Shown in pieces: positions 17,920 through 27,920 of a stretch of 64,000 bases of DNA. The DNA is from Streptomyces sp. NBC_00414 (GTDB taxonomy: Bacteria > Actinomycetota > Actinomycetes > Streptomycetales > Streptomycetaceae). The DNA is taken from positions 1,674,001-1,738,000 of the forward strand of contig NZ_CP107935.1 in assembly GCF_036038375.1 (NCBI RefSeq), in the 5' to 3' direction. Below the pieces are notes generated by a model. The model made no database searches. It saw only the letters and a program-made list of their open reading frames with translations, and had not been told where the DNA came from. Within the stretch, counting starts at the first letter, position 1. The number at the start of each line of letters is the position of its first letter. Position numbers and translations under genes: made by a program.

Positions 17920-19449
17920 CTACCTGGCCTCCTGGTCGCTGTACGGGACCCGTGCGGCCGACATCGACGGCCGCTCCGTCGGCGGCCGGCCTGTCCCCTG
18001 CTGTCGGGCCGGCCGCTCGTACGGGCCGCGCAGCGCGGTGTGCAGTCCGTCCCACAGCGTGCCGTCGGTGCGGTCGCGCGGGTCGGGGTCGATCAGCACC
18101 ACTCCGATCACCGGAATGCGCTGGTCCGCGAGCTGCCGTGCCACGGTGTGCAGCCATGCGGCGCTGCCGTGTCCGGCCCGCACCACGAGCACGGTCTGGT
18201 GGCCGAGGTACTGGAGGTCGGTCCACGCGGTGCCGGGCGCGACCGAGCCGACGCCGAGCCGGAGTGCCTGCTTCGGTACGGCCGCGGCGTCCTCGGCGCC
18301 GACCACGGTCGGGCCGCCCGGCTCCTGGCGGCTGTCGGCGAGTTCCCGGCCGGGCAGGCCGTCGATGACGACCACCGGGCCGTCCGCCGCCAGTGCCTTG
18401 GCGACGTTCAGGGCGATCACGCTCGTGCTGCGCGCACAGCCCAGTTCCAGCAGCGACACCGGTTCCGTCGAGCCGCGTACGGTGCGGGCCAGGGTCGCGG
18501 TGAGCCGTTCACGGGCCGCCCGGGTCCGTCGGCGCCGCCACAGCCCGGCCGACCGGCGGGGTATGCGGCGCACCTCGGCGACGACCGAGGCGCCCAGGTT
18601 CGCCGCGATCTCCCGGCGCAGTACGGGACGGTCCGCCACCACGGTTCCGACCGCGGCCAGTACGAGTCCGAGGACCAGTCCGAGGACGAGTCCGATCACG
18701 CCGTTGGTGACAACGGCCTTGGGCAGGGAGTGCCGCAGCGCGCGTGGTGCGTCCACGATCTGCGTGCCGGCGATGACCTTGGGCGTGCCGGTGCGTGCCT
18801 CCGCGGCACGCTGGTCGAAGTCGGCGATCCGGGAGTTGAGCATGGCCCGGCGGGCGAAGAGCGACTCGATGCTCGCCGAGGCTTCGGGGTCGCTCTCCGG
18901 CGACCGGTCCCCGATCGCGGTGTTGACCTCGGCCAGCTCGTCCTGCATGCGGTCACGCTGGTCGAGCAGGGCCTTCGCCTCGGCCCGCGCGGCTTCCCGC
19001 AGCCGCCTCACATGGTCCGCGACGAACGCTTCGGCCAGCGCCTCGGCCCGGGCGACGGCTTCCGCGTCGCTCCTGCCCGTCACCTCGATCTGCAGCAGGT
19101 TGTTGGTCAGGCCGGTGCCCCGGTAGTCCTCCATGAAGTCCTCCGGTTTTTCCGGGGACTTGAGGGACTGCAGGGCCTTGACGGCGATCCGGGTGGTGCC
19201 CAGCAGCGCGACGTCGGTGCGGATCAGTGTTCCGGTGTCGTTGGGCTGGTCGTCCGGGTGCACGACCAGCACCTTGGCCACCGCGGTCGGCGGGGGTGGC
19301 AGCAGGACCGCCAGCGCCGCACCGAGCAGCAGCCCCAACAGCGCCATGGCGGACCACAGGCGGCGGCGTCTGCGCACCGCCACCACCAGTGCCTGCAGGT
19401 CCAGCAGCGGAGTGGCCGCCGACGACTCGGCGCTCGTACTCGTCGTCAC
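17920..19449 (-). CDS. Wzz/chain-length-determinant-like membrane protein with degenerate C-terminal P-loop domain
   Basis: A 509-residue protein with a basic N terminus and first membrane helix (LWSAMALLGLLLGAALAVLL, about residues 32-51). An extracytoplasmic coiled region follows (EALAEAFVADHVRRLREAARA to NSRIADFDQRAAEARTG), then a second helix cluster (GVIGLVLGLVLGLVLAAVG, about 250-268). This is the polysaccharide co-polymerase layout. The cytoplasmic C terminus resembles a CpsD/BY-kinase-like ATPase fold (SVIALNVAKALAADGPVVVID) but lacks a clear Walker A and a tyrosine tail. The GTG start overlaps the stop of the second Wzz-like gene (GTGA). It likely sets chain length with its neighbour at 19446. 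Confidence 0.85.
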   Translation of the reverse strand: MTTSTSAESSAATPLLDLQALVVAVRRRRRLWSAMALLGLLLGAALAVLLPPPPTAVAKVLVVHPDDQPNDTGTLIRTDVALLGTTRIAVKALQSLKSPEKPEDFMEDYRGTGLTNNLLQIEVTGRSDAEAVARAEALAEAFVADHVRRLREAARAEAKALLDQRDRMQDELAEVNTAIGDRSPESDPEASASIESLFARRAMLNSRIADFDQRAAEARTGTPKVIAGTQIVDAPRALRHSLPKAVVTNGVIGLVLGLVLGLVLAAVGTVVADRPVLRREIAANLGASVVAEVRRIPRRSAGLWRRRRTRAARERLTATLARTVRGSTEPVSLLELGCARSTSVIALNVAKALAADGPVVVIDGLPGRELADSRQEPGGPTVVGAEDAAAVPKQALRLGVGSVAPGTAWTDLQYLGHQTVLVVRAGHGSAAWLHTVARQLADQRIPVIGVVLIDPDPRDRTDGTLWDGLHTALRGPYERPARQQGTGRPPTERPSMSAARVPYSDQEAR

Positions 19450-20813
19450 GCCGGACCTCCCGTCGCGTCACCGCGAGCCGCGAGGGCCGGGGTGGCGCTG
19501 TCCGGAGCCTGGTCGGCGGACCGCGTCGGACGGGCCCGTACCGTGGCGGCGAGGACGACGCCGACGACCTCGTGCCGGCTGTCCGCGCACGCCTCGGCGA
19601 TGCCGGCGAGTTCCGGCGCGGTCCAGTTGCCCGCACTGAGCACGACCAGGGCACCGGACTCGGTGTCGCGGTCCGGCACCATCGGCTGGGACACCGGGAC
19701 TTCCACCACCCGCAGCAGCGGATCGCTCTTGGCCTCGGCGGCGAGCTGGTCGGCGGCCCGGCGGGCGATCTCGTCGCCGTCCGGTACGAGGACCAGCAGC
19801 CGCCGTGGGGCGGGCAGTTGGTTGCGCAGGCGAACGCACACCCGCCGGTAGCGGATCCGTCTGCCGGCCTCGTCGCCGGACAGCTGCGGGGTGGGGGTGT
19901 CCCACCGGGTGTCGACGCCGAGGAGCCGGCGGGTCCTGGCCAGCCGGCCGCTGTCCCGCGGCCGGTCCGTGGGCCGTTCGCCGGTCACGTCGACGGTGCC
20001 GAGGAGCGTCGAGCCGAGCGCGGCGGCGATCTCCGGTTCGCTGCGCAACCGGCGATTCACCCGTGCGGCGGCGAGATGGCCGATGACGGTGAGCAGGACG
20101 AACAGCAGTGCCCCGCCGACGATGAGCTGGATCCTCGTCGGCGGCGCCTCACCGGTCGGCCGGGCCGCCGGTCCCATGACGACCATGCCTGCCTTGTTGG
20201 ATGCCGGGTCGGCCTCGTCGAGTTTCTGCATGGCCTCTTCCAGCGCGGTGCGCAGATTCGCGAGCGCGGTGCGGGCCTGCACGCTCTCCACGGTCTGTCC
20301 CGGATCGGCCGCCTTGGACAGGTCGGTGATACGGCGGTTGGTCTCCTCGACCTGTTGCCGCAGCGCCTCCGGGCCCGTGACCGCCTCGGAGTCGGTGCTC
20401 TCGCCCGCGATCCGCGCGGCGAAGGTGACGAACTGCTGGGCCAGCCGGTCGGAGAGCTGCTGCGCGTGCTCCGGGGTGTCGGCCGTGCCCGAGATCTTGA
20501 TGATGTTTCCGTCGGCCGCCGCGGCGCTCACCTGGTCCCGCAGCTCGCTACCACTGACGCCCTGCCAGTTCAGCGCGGAGGCCGCGCGGTCGACCACCAC
20601 CGAACTGGTCGCGATCTCCGCCTGGGTCAGCAGCTCGCGTTCCTCCCACTGGCCAGGCAGCAGTACCGATGCCGACGCCGTGTAACGCGGCGGGAACAGC
20701 ACCGAGGCGCCGTAGCCGACGAGCGCGCCCACCACGGCGAGGACGGCCAGCAGCCGCCGTCGCCGACGGAGAATCCGCCCGATCGTGGCCAGGCGTATCG
20801 TGTCATCGCTCAA
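19446..20813 (-). CDS. second Wzz-like polysaccharide co-polymerase
   Basis: A 455-residue paralogue of the downstream gene. Membrane helix one is at about residues 20-40 (LLAVLAVVGALVGYGASVLF). A long periplasmic segment with coiled-coil character (EALRQQVEETNRRITDLSKAA, LRTALEEAMQKLDEADP) follows, with the second helix at about 228-248 (QLIVGGALLFVLLTVIGHL). The cytoplasmic tail has a CpsD-like fold without a Walker A motif. The TTG start at 20811-20813 overlaps the glycosyltransferase stop (TTGA). The long arginine-rich upstream frame is a shadow. Two co-polymerase subunits in tandem suggest a hetero-oligomer, which is inference. Confidence 0.85.
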   Translation of the reverse strand: MSDDTIRLATIGRILRRRRRLLAVLAVVGALVGYGASVLFPPRYTASASVLLPGQWEERELLTQAEIATSSVVVDRAASALNWQGVSGSELRDQVSAAAADGNIIKISGTADTPEHAQQLSDRLAQQFVTFAARIAGESTDSEAVTGPEALRQQVEETNRRITDLSKAADPGQTVESVQARTALANLRTALEEAMQKLDEADPASNKAGMVVMGPAARPTGEAPPTRIQLIVGGALLFVLLTVIGHLAAARVNRRLRSEPEIAAALGSTLLGTVDVTGERPTDRPRDSGRLARTRRLLGVDTRWDTPTPQLSGDEAGRRIRYRRVCVRLRNQLPAPRRLLVLVPDGDEIARRAADQLAAEAKSDPLLRVVEVPVSQPMVPDRDTESGALVVLSAGNWTAPELAGIAEACADSRHEVVGVVLAATVRARPTRSADQAPDSATPALAARGDATGGPA

Positions 20814-22112
20814 CGGTGCGGCCTCTTCCCTGTGCGGCTGGGGCCGTCCGCGGAGACCGGAGCGCGGTCTCCGCAGGCGGCGGCGTAGGCGGCGAGGAGC
20901 GACGCCTGCGAGTTCCGCCAGGACAGTTGCCCGCTGATCCGCTCCTGGCCGATCTCGCCCATCTCGGCCCGCTTCCGCGGATCGTCGAGGAGCAGCGTGA
21001 TGAGCTTGGCGAACGCGGCCTCGTCGTTGGCGGGCGCGTACACGGCGGCGTCGCCGGCGGAGACGCGCGCCTCCCGGAGGTCGAACGACACGATCGGCCG
21101 GCCCATGGCCATGTACTCCAGGACCTTGTTCATGGTCGACACGTCGTTGAGCGGATTGCGCGGGTCGGGCGAGAGGCACACGTCCGCGGTGGACAGATAG
21201 CGCACCAGGTCGGCGTCCGGAATGCGCCCGGTGAACTGCACCTGGTCGGAGAGGCCGAGCTGCCGGGACAGCTCCACCATGGCGTCGAAGGCGTCGCCCG
21301 ATCCGACGAACACCGCGTGCCAGTCGGTGCGTCCGAGTTCGTCGCGCAGCCTCGCGAGGGCCCGCAGGGCGTAGTCGACGCCGTCCTGAGGGCCCATGAC
21401 GCCCAGGTAGCACAGCAGATGGGGCTTGCCGCGCTTCAACTCCGGTTCGGGCGGCACCGGTTGGAAGCGGTCGGTCTGCGGTGCGCTGCGCACCACGAAG
21501 ACGTCCTCCGGCCGCTTGCCGCCACGGCTCACCGCGACGTCCCGGTAGCTCTCGTTCGTCGCGAGCACGATGTCCGCGGCCCGGTAGGTCCGCCGTTCCA
21601 GCGCGCACACGCCGCGGTAGAGGAGGTCCTCGCCGCGGTCGAACCGGGAGAGGTACAGCTCGGGCACCAGGTCGTGCTGGTCGAAGACGAACCGCGCGCC
21701 GCGCCGCTTCAGCCACAGTGCGGGCAGGAACAGCAGGTCGGGCGGGTTGCAGGCGTGGACCACGTCGACCGGGCCGACCTTGCGGGCCAGCCGGGCGGTG
21801 TGCCACAGCGCCGCCCCGTACTCCCGCAGGTAGCCGGCCGGCCCGCCGGTGGCCGCGCGCAACGGGTAGCGGTGGATCCGCACCCCGTCGATCACCGCCT
21901 CCGGCTCCGTGTCCCGCTTGCTTCCCCGCGGGCAGATGACGTGGACCTCCCAGCCCGCGTCGCGCAGCGTCGTGCACTCCTGCCAGACCCGCCGGTCGAA
22001 CGGCACCGACAGGTTCTCCACCAGGATCAGCGCGCGCCGCTTCGGCCGCGCGCCGTCGGCTCTGTCGGCTCTGTCTTCTCTGTCGTCGAACGACGTGTCG
22101 TCGAACGATGTG

Positions 22113-22123
<11 letters not shown>
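20810..22123 (-). CDS. glycosyltransferase family 4
   Basis: A 437-residue GT-B transferase. The acceptor half starts ALILVENLSVPFDRRVWQE (residues 31-49), a motif frequent in actinobacterial exopolysaccharide GT4 enzymes. The donor half has LCYLGVMGPQDGVDYALRAL and the SPDPRNPLNDVSTMNKVLEY-to-PIVSFDL segment with the usual E residue. The N-terminal about 28 residues carry a duplicated DTSFD motif and an RADRADGARP stretch that is probably unstructured. The TTG start at 22121-22123 overlaps the dehydrogenase gene by 11 bp. No better in-frame start is seen downstream. Being near the promoter-proximal initiating transferase, it may add the second sugar. Confidence 0.91.
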
Positions 22124-23432
<1,309 letters not shown>

Positions 23433-23514
23433 GATCCTTTTCTCCCCCCAGGCAGGCCCTCCCGGCCCGCGGTCCATGCGTCGGCCGGCAGGCTGCGCCG
23501 CGGCCCCCCGCGCA

Positions 23515-24993
23515 TCAGTACGCCCCCTGTCCGTAGAACACCGCACGCAGCGTCTTCCACAAGATCACCGTGTCCAGGGCGAGCGACCAGTCCTCCACGT
23601 AGCGCAGGTCGAGGCGGACCGCCTCCTCCCACGACAGGTCGCTGCGTCCGCTGATCTGCCACAGGCCGGTCAGCCCGGGCTTGACCAGCAGCCGCCGCCG
23701 GATGTCCGGGCCGTACGCGGCGGACTCCTCCGGCAGCGGTGGCCGCGGACCGACGAGCGACATCGATCCGGCCAGTACGTTGAAGAGCTGCGGCAGTTCG
23801 TCGACCGAGTACCGGCGCAGCACCGCCCCCACCCGGGTCACCCGCGGGTCCCGGCGGAGCTTGAACAGCAGGCCGGCGCCCTCGTTGCGGTCGGCCAGCG
23901 CGGTACGTGCCCGGTCGGCCCCGGCGACCATGGTGCGGAACTTGAAGATGGTGAACTCGCGGCCGTCCTTGCCGACCCTTCGCTGGCGGTAGACCGCGCC
24001 GCCCCGGCTCTCCACCACCACGAGCAGCCCGACGAGCACCATCAGCGGCGCGAACAGCACCAGCAGGATCGCCGCGCCCATCCGGTCGACGACTCCTTTG
24101 ACCGCGCGGCGGCCCCCGGTGAAGGTCGGCATGCTGACCCGCAGCAGCGGGATCCCGAGCACCGCGTCGACGTGCAGCCGCGGTCCTGCCACCTCCATCA
24201 GCACGGGGGCCACGACCATCTCGGCGTCGCTGCCTTCGAGGTTCCAGGCCAGCCGCTGCAGCCGGTCCGGTGACCAGTGCGGGTCCGGTGTGACCGCGAC
24301 GACGCGGTAGCCGTCGCGTCGGACGTGGTTGGCGACGTCCGCGAGCCGTCCGACGACCGGAACTCCGTCCAACTGGTCACCGTCGGGCCCGAAACCGTCC
24401 GTCGTGCACACCGCGTCCACCTGCCAGCCGAGGTGGGGGAACTTGCGGGTCCGGGTGATCAGGTCGCGCACGGTGGCCGGGCTCCCGGCGGCGAGCACCG
24501 GTCTGAGGCACCGCCCTTCCTTCCGCTGTTTGTGCAGCCGAAGGCGCAGCAGATACCGGGCGGTCATGGTGACGAGCGCGATCGCGGGGATCGCGACGAA
24601 GATCCAGAGTTTGATGTTGCGTGAGGTGAGGGCGATCCCGCCGAGCGCCAGGACGACCGCCGCCGTGAACAGTGAGCGTCCGAGCCGGCGGAATTCCTCC
24701 GCGCCCTGCCCGAGCACGGCCGGAGCCCACGAGCGGCTCACCGCGAGCGCCCCCAGCACCAGCAGTTCGGTGCCGAAGGCGAGAATCACCCATTTCTCGT
24801 GCCAGTTGGCCGCGTCCCGGGCCCCGAAGAAGTTGCCGATCGCCGCCACCACGACGGCGGTGGCCACGGTATCGCTGATGATCACGGTACGTCGGTACCG
24901 CTGCTCCCAGTCGATCGCGTGACGGTTGATCGCCCCGTTCGCCAGACGCCCGCGCGCCGACGGAAATGGGCTGACTAGATCCCCCCGCTGCAC
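23515..24993 (-). CDS. polyprenyl-phosphate sugar phosphotransferase (initiating transferase, WbaP/CpsE type)
   Basis: A 492-residue enzyme that starts repeat-unit synthesis by moving a sugar-1-phosphate onto undecaprenyl phosphate. It has four or five N-terminal helices, a soluble CoA-binding-like middle region (VLAAGSPATVRDLI), and a C-terminal bacterial-sugar-transferase domain. The domain features are a re-entrant helix after residue 320 (MGAAILLVLFAPLMVLVGLL), YRQRRVGKDGREFTIFKFRT, DELPQLFNVLAGSMSLVGPR and KPGLTGLWQISGRSDL. The GTG at 24991-24993 was chosen because GGGGGG stands four bases upstream and the codons before it are low-complexity. As the first gene of the operon it marks the promoter side, with transcription entering from 24994 upward. 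Confidence 0.93.
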   Translation of the reverse strand: MQRGDLVSPFPSARGRLANGAINRHAIDWEQRYRRTVIISDTVATAVVVAAIGNFFGARDAANWHEKWVILAFGTELLVLGALAVSRSWAPAVLGQGAEEFRRLGRSLFTAAVVLALGGIALTSRNIKLWIFVAIPAIALVTMTARYLLRLRLHKQRKEGRCLRPVLAAGSPATVRDLITRTRKFPHLGWQVDAVCTTDGFGPDGDQLDGVPVVGRLADVANHVRRDGYRVVAVTPDPHWSPDRLQRLAWNLEGSDAEMVVAPVLMEVAGPRLHVDAVLGIPLLRVSMPTFTGGRRAVKGVVDRMGAAILLVLFAPLMVLVGLLVVVESRGGAVYRQRRVGKDGREFTIFKFRTMVAGADRARTALADRNEGAGLLFKLRRDPRVTRVGAVLRRYSVDELPQLFNVLAGSMSLVGPRPPLPEESAAYGPDIRRRLLVKPGLTGLWQISGRSDLSWEEAVRLDLRYVEDWSLALDTVILWKTLRAVFYGQGAY

Positions 24994-25327
24994 AGAACCC
25001 CCCAGATCGCCAGTGGTTCGACGTGTACGCCTAACACCGCCCCTCCCCCCGGAAGGCCCCCGCCTCCCGTACCGGTCCTCCCCCCGGGAGGCCCCGCCCC
25101 CCGTGTCGCGCCGTTCCGTTCCTCGGGAGGGCCCCCGCCCTCCGCGCATGACAATTCCGCTGTGCGACTGCTACGTGGACAACGCGCCTCGGCTGCGGCG
25201 GACCGACGGGTCGCGCCGGACTCACAAGGTGCGCGGAACTCGTCGAGACCTCGGGTGCTCCCCGCACCCGTAGGCCCTCCCGGGCTCCAGGAATCGATCA
25301 CCGCCACGTCTGGCGTCTAGGACGTGA

Positions 25328-25394
25328 CTTCGGGCTGTTCTTGGCGCCAAACCTTTTGATCATTATTTGTCGTCATGTGTCCGAACAGCCGAAG
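25328..25394. repeat. long-looped inverted repeat around an AT-rich core
   Basis: The left arm CTTCGGGCTGTTC (25328-25340) pairs with the right arm GAACAGCCGAAG (25383-25394), leaving one bulged base. The 42-bp interior holds the perfect palindrome TTGGCGCCAA and the AT-rich TTTTGATCATTATTTG. It lies about 330 bp upstream of the exopolysaccharide operon start. It could be a regulator-binding region or the scar of a lost element. Confidence 0.55.
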
Positions 25395-25636
25395 CACGGT
25401 CAATCTAGACCATGAGGGGCTGTATGTAGAGGGGATGTGTGCAACTTGCGCTCATCTTTTGAGACTTGAGAGTGTCTTGACGAAAAACACACACCGTGTG
25501 ACCTGTGAACCCTTGCGGGAGCGGCGGATGCTATGCGCGTCGACTCCAGCTTCCGTTTGAGGCGTGGGTGACGGGTGGTGGCAGGCCTCATTACTGTCGT
25601 GCACATGCCACTAACTAGTCATTGAAGACGCTGGTC

Positions 25637-25813
25637 ATGGAACTGATCGAGCGGGTCCGCAGCACAGGAAGCGACGCCGACGAGGCCATGTCAAGGGCGA
25701 CGCGCTTGATCAACTCCGGCGCACGGAAGGCGACTCCGGGATGGCATGATCACGCCACCGGCACGTCGTGGACCGTACCGATCAAGCCGTCGATACCGGC
25801 TTCAACGACCTGA
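25637..25813 (+). CDS. small hypothetical protein or gene fragment
   Basis: A 58-residue frame starting at an ATG (MELIERVRSTGSDADEAMSR). The first 35 residues look like a normal amphipathic helix, and the last 20 (TSWTVPIKPSIPASTT) are low-complexity. There is no ribosome site of note and no recognised family. It may be the leftover N terminus of a lost gene, since it sits in otherwise gene-free DNA between two large minus-strand genes. It could equally be chance. Confidence 0.25.
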   Translation: MELIERVRSTGSDADEAMSRATRLINSGARKATPGWHDHATGTSWTVPIKPSIPASTT

Positions 25814-25922
25814 TCGGTGAACGTGAAAGGCCGGTATTGACTGTCCGTGTCCGGATGATGACCCCGCCCGGGCCCGAGGTCCGGAGCGGGGTCGTCCACG
25901 GTGACCTCGGCGTCCGCGCCTC

Positions 25923-27878
25923 CTACGCCACCGCCCCTCCCCCGACGGCGATCCCGCCCACGCCGTCCACGCTCATACCGTCCGCCTCCGCGCCCACCTG
26001 GATCCGGTCATGGTGGGCCGGCTTGGCGAACTGTGTGCGGTACAGCTGCGCGTACCGACCGGCCGCCGCCAACAGCTCGTCGTGCGTGCCGCGTTCGACG
26101 ATGCGGCCCGCCTCGACCACGAGGATCAGGTCGGCGGCCCGTACCGTCGACAGCCGGTGTGCGATGACGATGGCGGTCCGTCCCTCCAGTGCCTCGGCAA
26201 GCGCCTCCTGTACGGCGGCCTCCGAGGTGTTGTCGAGGTGGGCGGTCGCCTCGTCGAGGACGACCACGCGCTGGCGGGCGAGGAGCAGCCGGGCGATGGT
26301 CATGCGCTGGCGTTCGCCGCCGGACAGCCGGTAGCCACGTTCGCCGACGACCGTGTCGAGGCCGTCGGGCAGGGAGCGCACGAGGTCTTCGAGGCGGGCC
26401 CGGCGCAGCACGTCCCACAGTTCGTCCTCGCCGGCGCCGGGCCGGGCGAGCAGCAGGTTGGCGCGGACGGACTCGTGGAAGAGGTGGCCGTCCTGGGTGA
26501 CCATGCCGAGGGTGGCCCGCATCGACTCGGCGCTCAGGTCGCGGACATCGACGCCGCCGATGCGTACGGAGCCCTCGTCGGTGTCGTACAGCCGTGGCAG
26601 CAGTGCGGCGACGGTGGACTTGCCCGCGCCGGAGGAGCCGACGAGGGCAACGGTCTGGCCGGGTTCGGCGCGGAAGGAGATGCCGTGCAGGACCTCGGCG
26701 CCGCCCCGGGTGTCGAGCGCGGCGACCTCCTCCAGGGAGGCGAGGGAGACCTTGTCGGCGGACGGGTAGGCGAAGCGGACGTCGGTGAACTCGACGGAGG
26801 CCGGCCCCTCGGGCACCGCGCGGGCGTCCGGCTTCTCCTCGATGAGCGGCTTCAGGTCGAGCACCTCGAAGACGCGCTCGAAACTGACGAGGGCGCTCAT
26901 GACCTCGACGCGCGCTCCGGCGAGCGAGGTGAGCGGCGCGTACAGGCGGGTCAGCAGCAGAGCCAGCGAGACGACGGCGCCCGGTTCCAGGCTGCCGAGC
27001 AGGGCGTACCAGCCGCCGAGGCCGTAGACCAGCGCGAGCGCCAGGGCGGAGACCAGGGTGAGAGCCGTGATGAACGCGGTCTGCGCCATCGCCGTGCGCA
27101 CGCCGATGTCCCTTACGCGGCGCGCCCGTTCGGCGAACTCCGCGGACTCCTCGCCGGGCCGGCCGAAGAGTTTGACCAGGGTGGCGCCGGGCGCGGAGAA
27201 GCGTTCGGTCATCCGGGTGCCCATCGCCGCGTTGAGGTCGGCGGCCTCGCGCTGGAGTTTCGCCATCCGCCTGCCCACCCGGCGGGCGGGGATCACGAAC
27301 ACCGGGAGCAGGACGAGCGCGAGGAGGGTGATCTGCCAGGACAGGGTGAGCATCACGGCCAGCGTGAGCAGCAGGGTCACGACATTGCTCACCACTCCGG
27401 ACAGGGTGTTGCTGAAGGCGCGCTGGGCGCCGATCACGTCGTTGTTGAGACGACTGACGAGCGCGCCCGTACGAGTGCGTGTGAAGAACGCGACCGGCAT
27501 GCGCTGCACATGATCGAACACGGCTGTCCTCAGATCGACGATGAGTCCCTCCCCCAGCGTCGCGGAGAACCAGCGGCTCACCAGGCCGAGCGCCGCCTCG
27601 GCGAGCGCGATCACCGCGATGAGCAGGGCGAGTCGTACGACCGTCGTCTCGTCGCCGTCGGCCACGATCGCGTCCACCACACGTCCGGCGAGGACCGGCG
27701 TCGCCACGGCGAGCAGCGCCGTCGCCACGCTCAGCACCACGAACTGTCCGATCCGGCGCCGGTGCGGGCGGGCGAATCCGGCGATGCGTCGGAGGGTGGC
27801 GCGGGCGAAGGGCCGGCGCTCCCGCTGGGCGTTCATGACGCTGTACAACTGCGTCCAGGCTGTCGTCTCCATACTCAT
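25923..27878 (-). CDS. ABC exporter, fused membrane and ATPase domains (multidrug/lipid type)
   Basis: A 651-residue half-transporter. Residues 40-330 form six transmembrane helices of the type I exporter fold (GQFVVLSVATALLAVATPVL onward). The ATPase domain has Walker A GSSGAGKST near residue 408, signature LSGGERQR near 510, Walker B VVVLDEATAHLDN and the switch His in IAHRLSTV. It probably works as a homodimer exporting a drug or lipid. The C-terminal tail after residue 620 is Gly-rich and unstructured. It diverges from the membrane protein at 27921 across a 42-bp gap with a perfect palindrome, so both are likely under one repressor. The substrate is unknown. An alternative start lies two codons in. 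Confidence 0.94.
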   Translation of the reverse strand: MSMETTAWTQLYSVMNAQRERRPFARATLRRIAGFARPHRRRIGQFVVLSVATALLAVATPVLAGRVVDAIVADGDETTVVRLALLIAVIALAEAALGLVSRWFSATLGEGLIVDLRTAVFDHVQRMPVAFFTRTRTGALVSRLNNDVIGAQRAFSNTLSGVVSNVVTLLLTLAVMLTLSWQITLLALVLLPVFVIPARRVGRRMAKLQREAADLNAAMGTRMTERFSAPGATLVKLFGRPGEESAEFAERARRVRDIGVRTAMAQTAFITALTLVSALALALVYGLGGWYALLGSLEPGAVVSLALLLTRLYAPLTSLAGARVEVMSALVSFERVFEVLDLKPLIEEKPDARAVPEGPASVEFTDVRFAYPSADKVSLASLEEVAALDTRGGAEVLHGISFRAEPGQTVALVGSSGAGKSTVAALLPRLYDTDEGSVRIGGVDVRDLSAESMRATLGMVTQDGHLFHESVRANLLLARPGAGEDELWDVLRRARLEDLVRSLPDGLDTVVGERGYRLSGGERQRMTIARLLLARQRVVVLDEATAHLDNTSEAAVQEALAEALEGRTAIVIAHRLSTVRAADLILVVEAGRIVERGTHDELLAAAGRYAQLYRTQFAKPAHHDRIQVGAEADGMSVDGVGGIAVGGGAVA

Positions 27879-27893
27879 GGGACCGACCGTAGA

Positions 27894-27913
27894 ACCTCAA
27901 GCAATCTTGAGGT
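27894..27913. promoter_or_regulatory. perfect palindromic operator in a divergent promoter
   Basis: ACCTCAAG (27894-27901), spacer CAAT, CTTGAGGT (27906-27913) is an exact 8+4+8 inverted repeat in the 42-bp gap between the ABC exporter and the LPG-synthase-like gene. On the minus strand TTGACC (27911-27916) could be the -35 box, with the palindrome filling the 17-bp spacer to a weak -10. The CTCAAG/CTTGAG half-sites resemble MarR-family operators. No MarR gene lies next to it. Confidence 0.7.
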
Positions 27914-27920
27914 CAAGGGA

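Larger units (their letters stand above)
24994..25922. other. gene-poor 0.9-kb leader/intergenic region upstream of the exopolysaccharide operon
   Basis: No convincing long gene lies here. From 25030 to 25150 it is low-complexity C/G-rich DNA. From about 25300 to 25560 it is unusually AT-rich for this genome and holds a 10-bp palindrome TTGGCGCCAA (25341-25350), an inverted repeat around it, and CACACCGTGTG (25490-25500). This is the expected site for the operon promoter and its regulators, but I found no pair of -35/-10 hexamers good enough to name. Confidence 0.6.

Noticed and set aside
15958..19851. A 1297-codon plus-strand open frame opposite the amidotransferase and Wzz-like genes
   Set aside because: Same reason. 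The opposite strand carries AsnB and co-polymerase signatures, and the shadow frame ends in low-complexity Arg/Ser text.
25375..25560. A 61-codon plus-strand frame in the AT-rich region
   Set aside because: No ribosome site, no coding bias and it overlaps palindromes that look regulatory.
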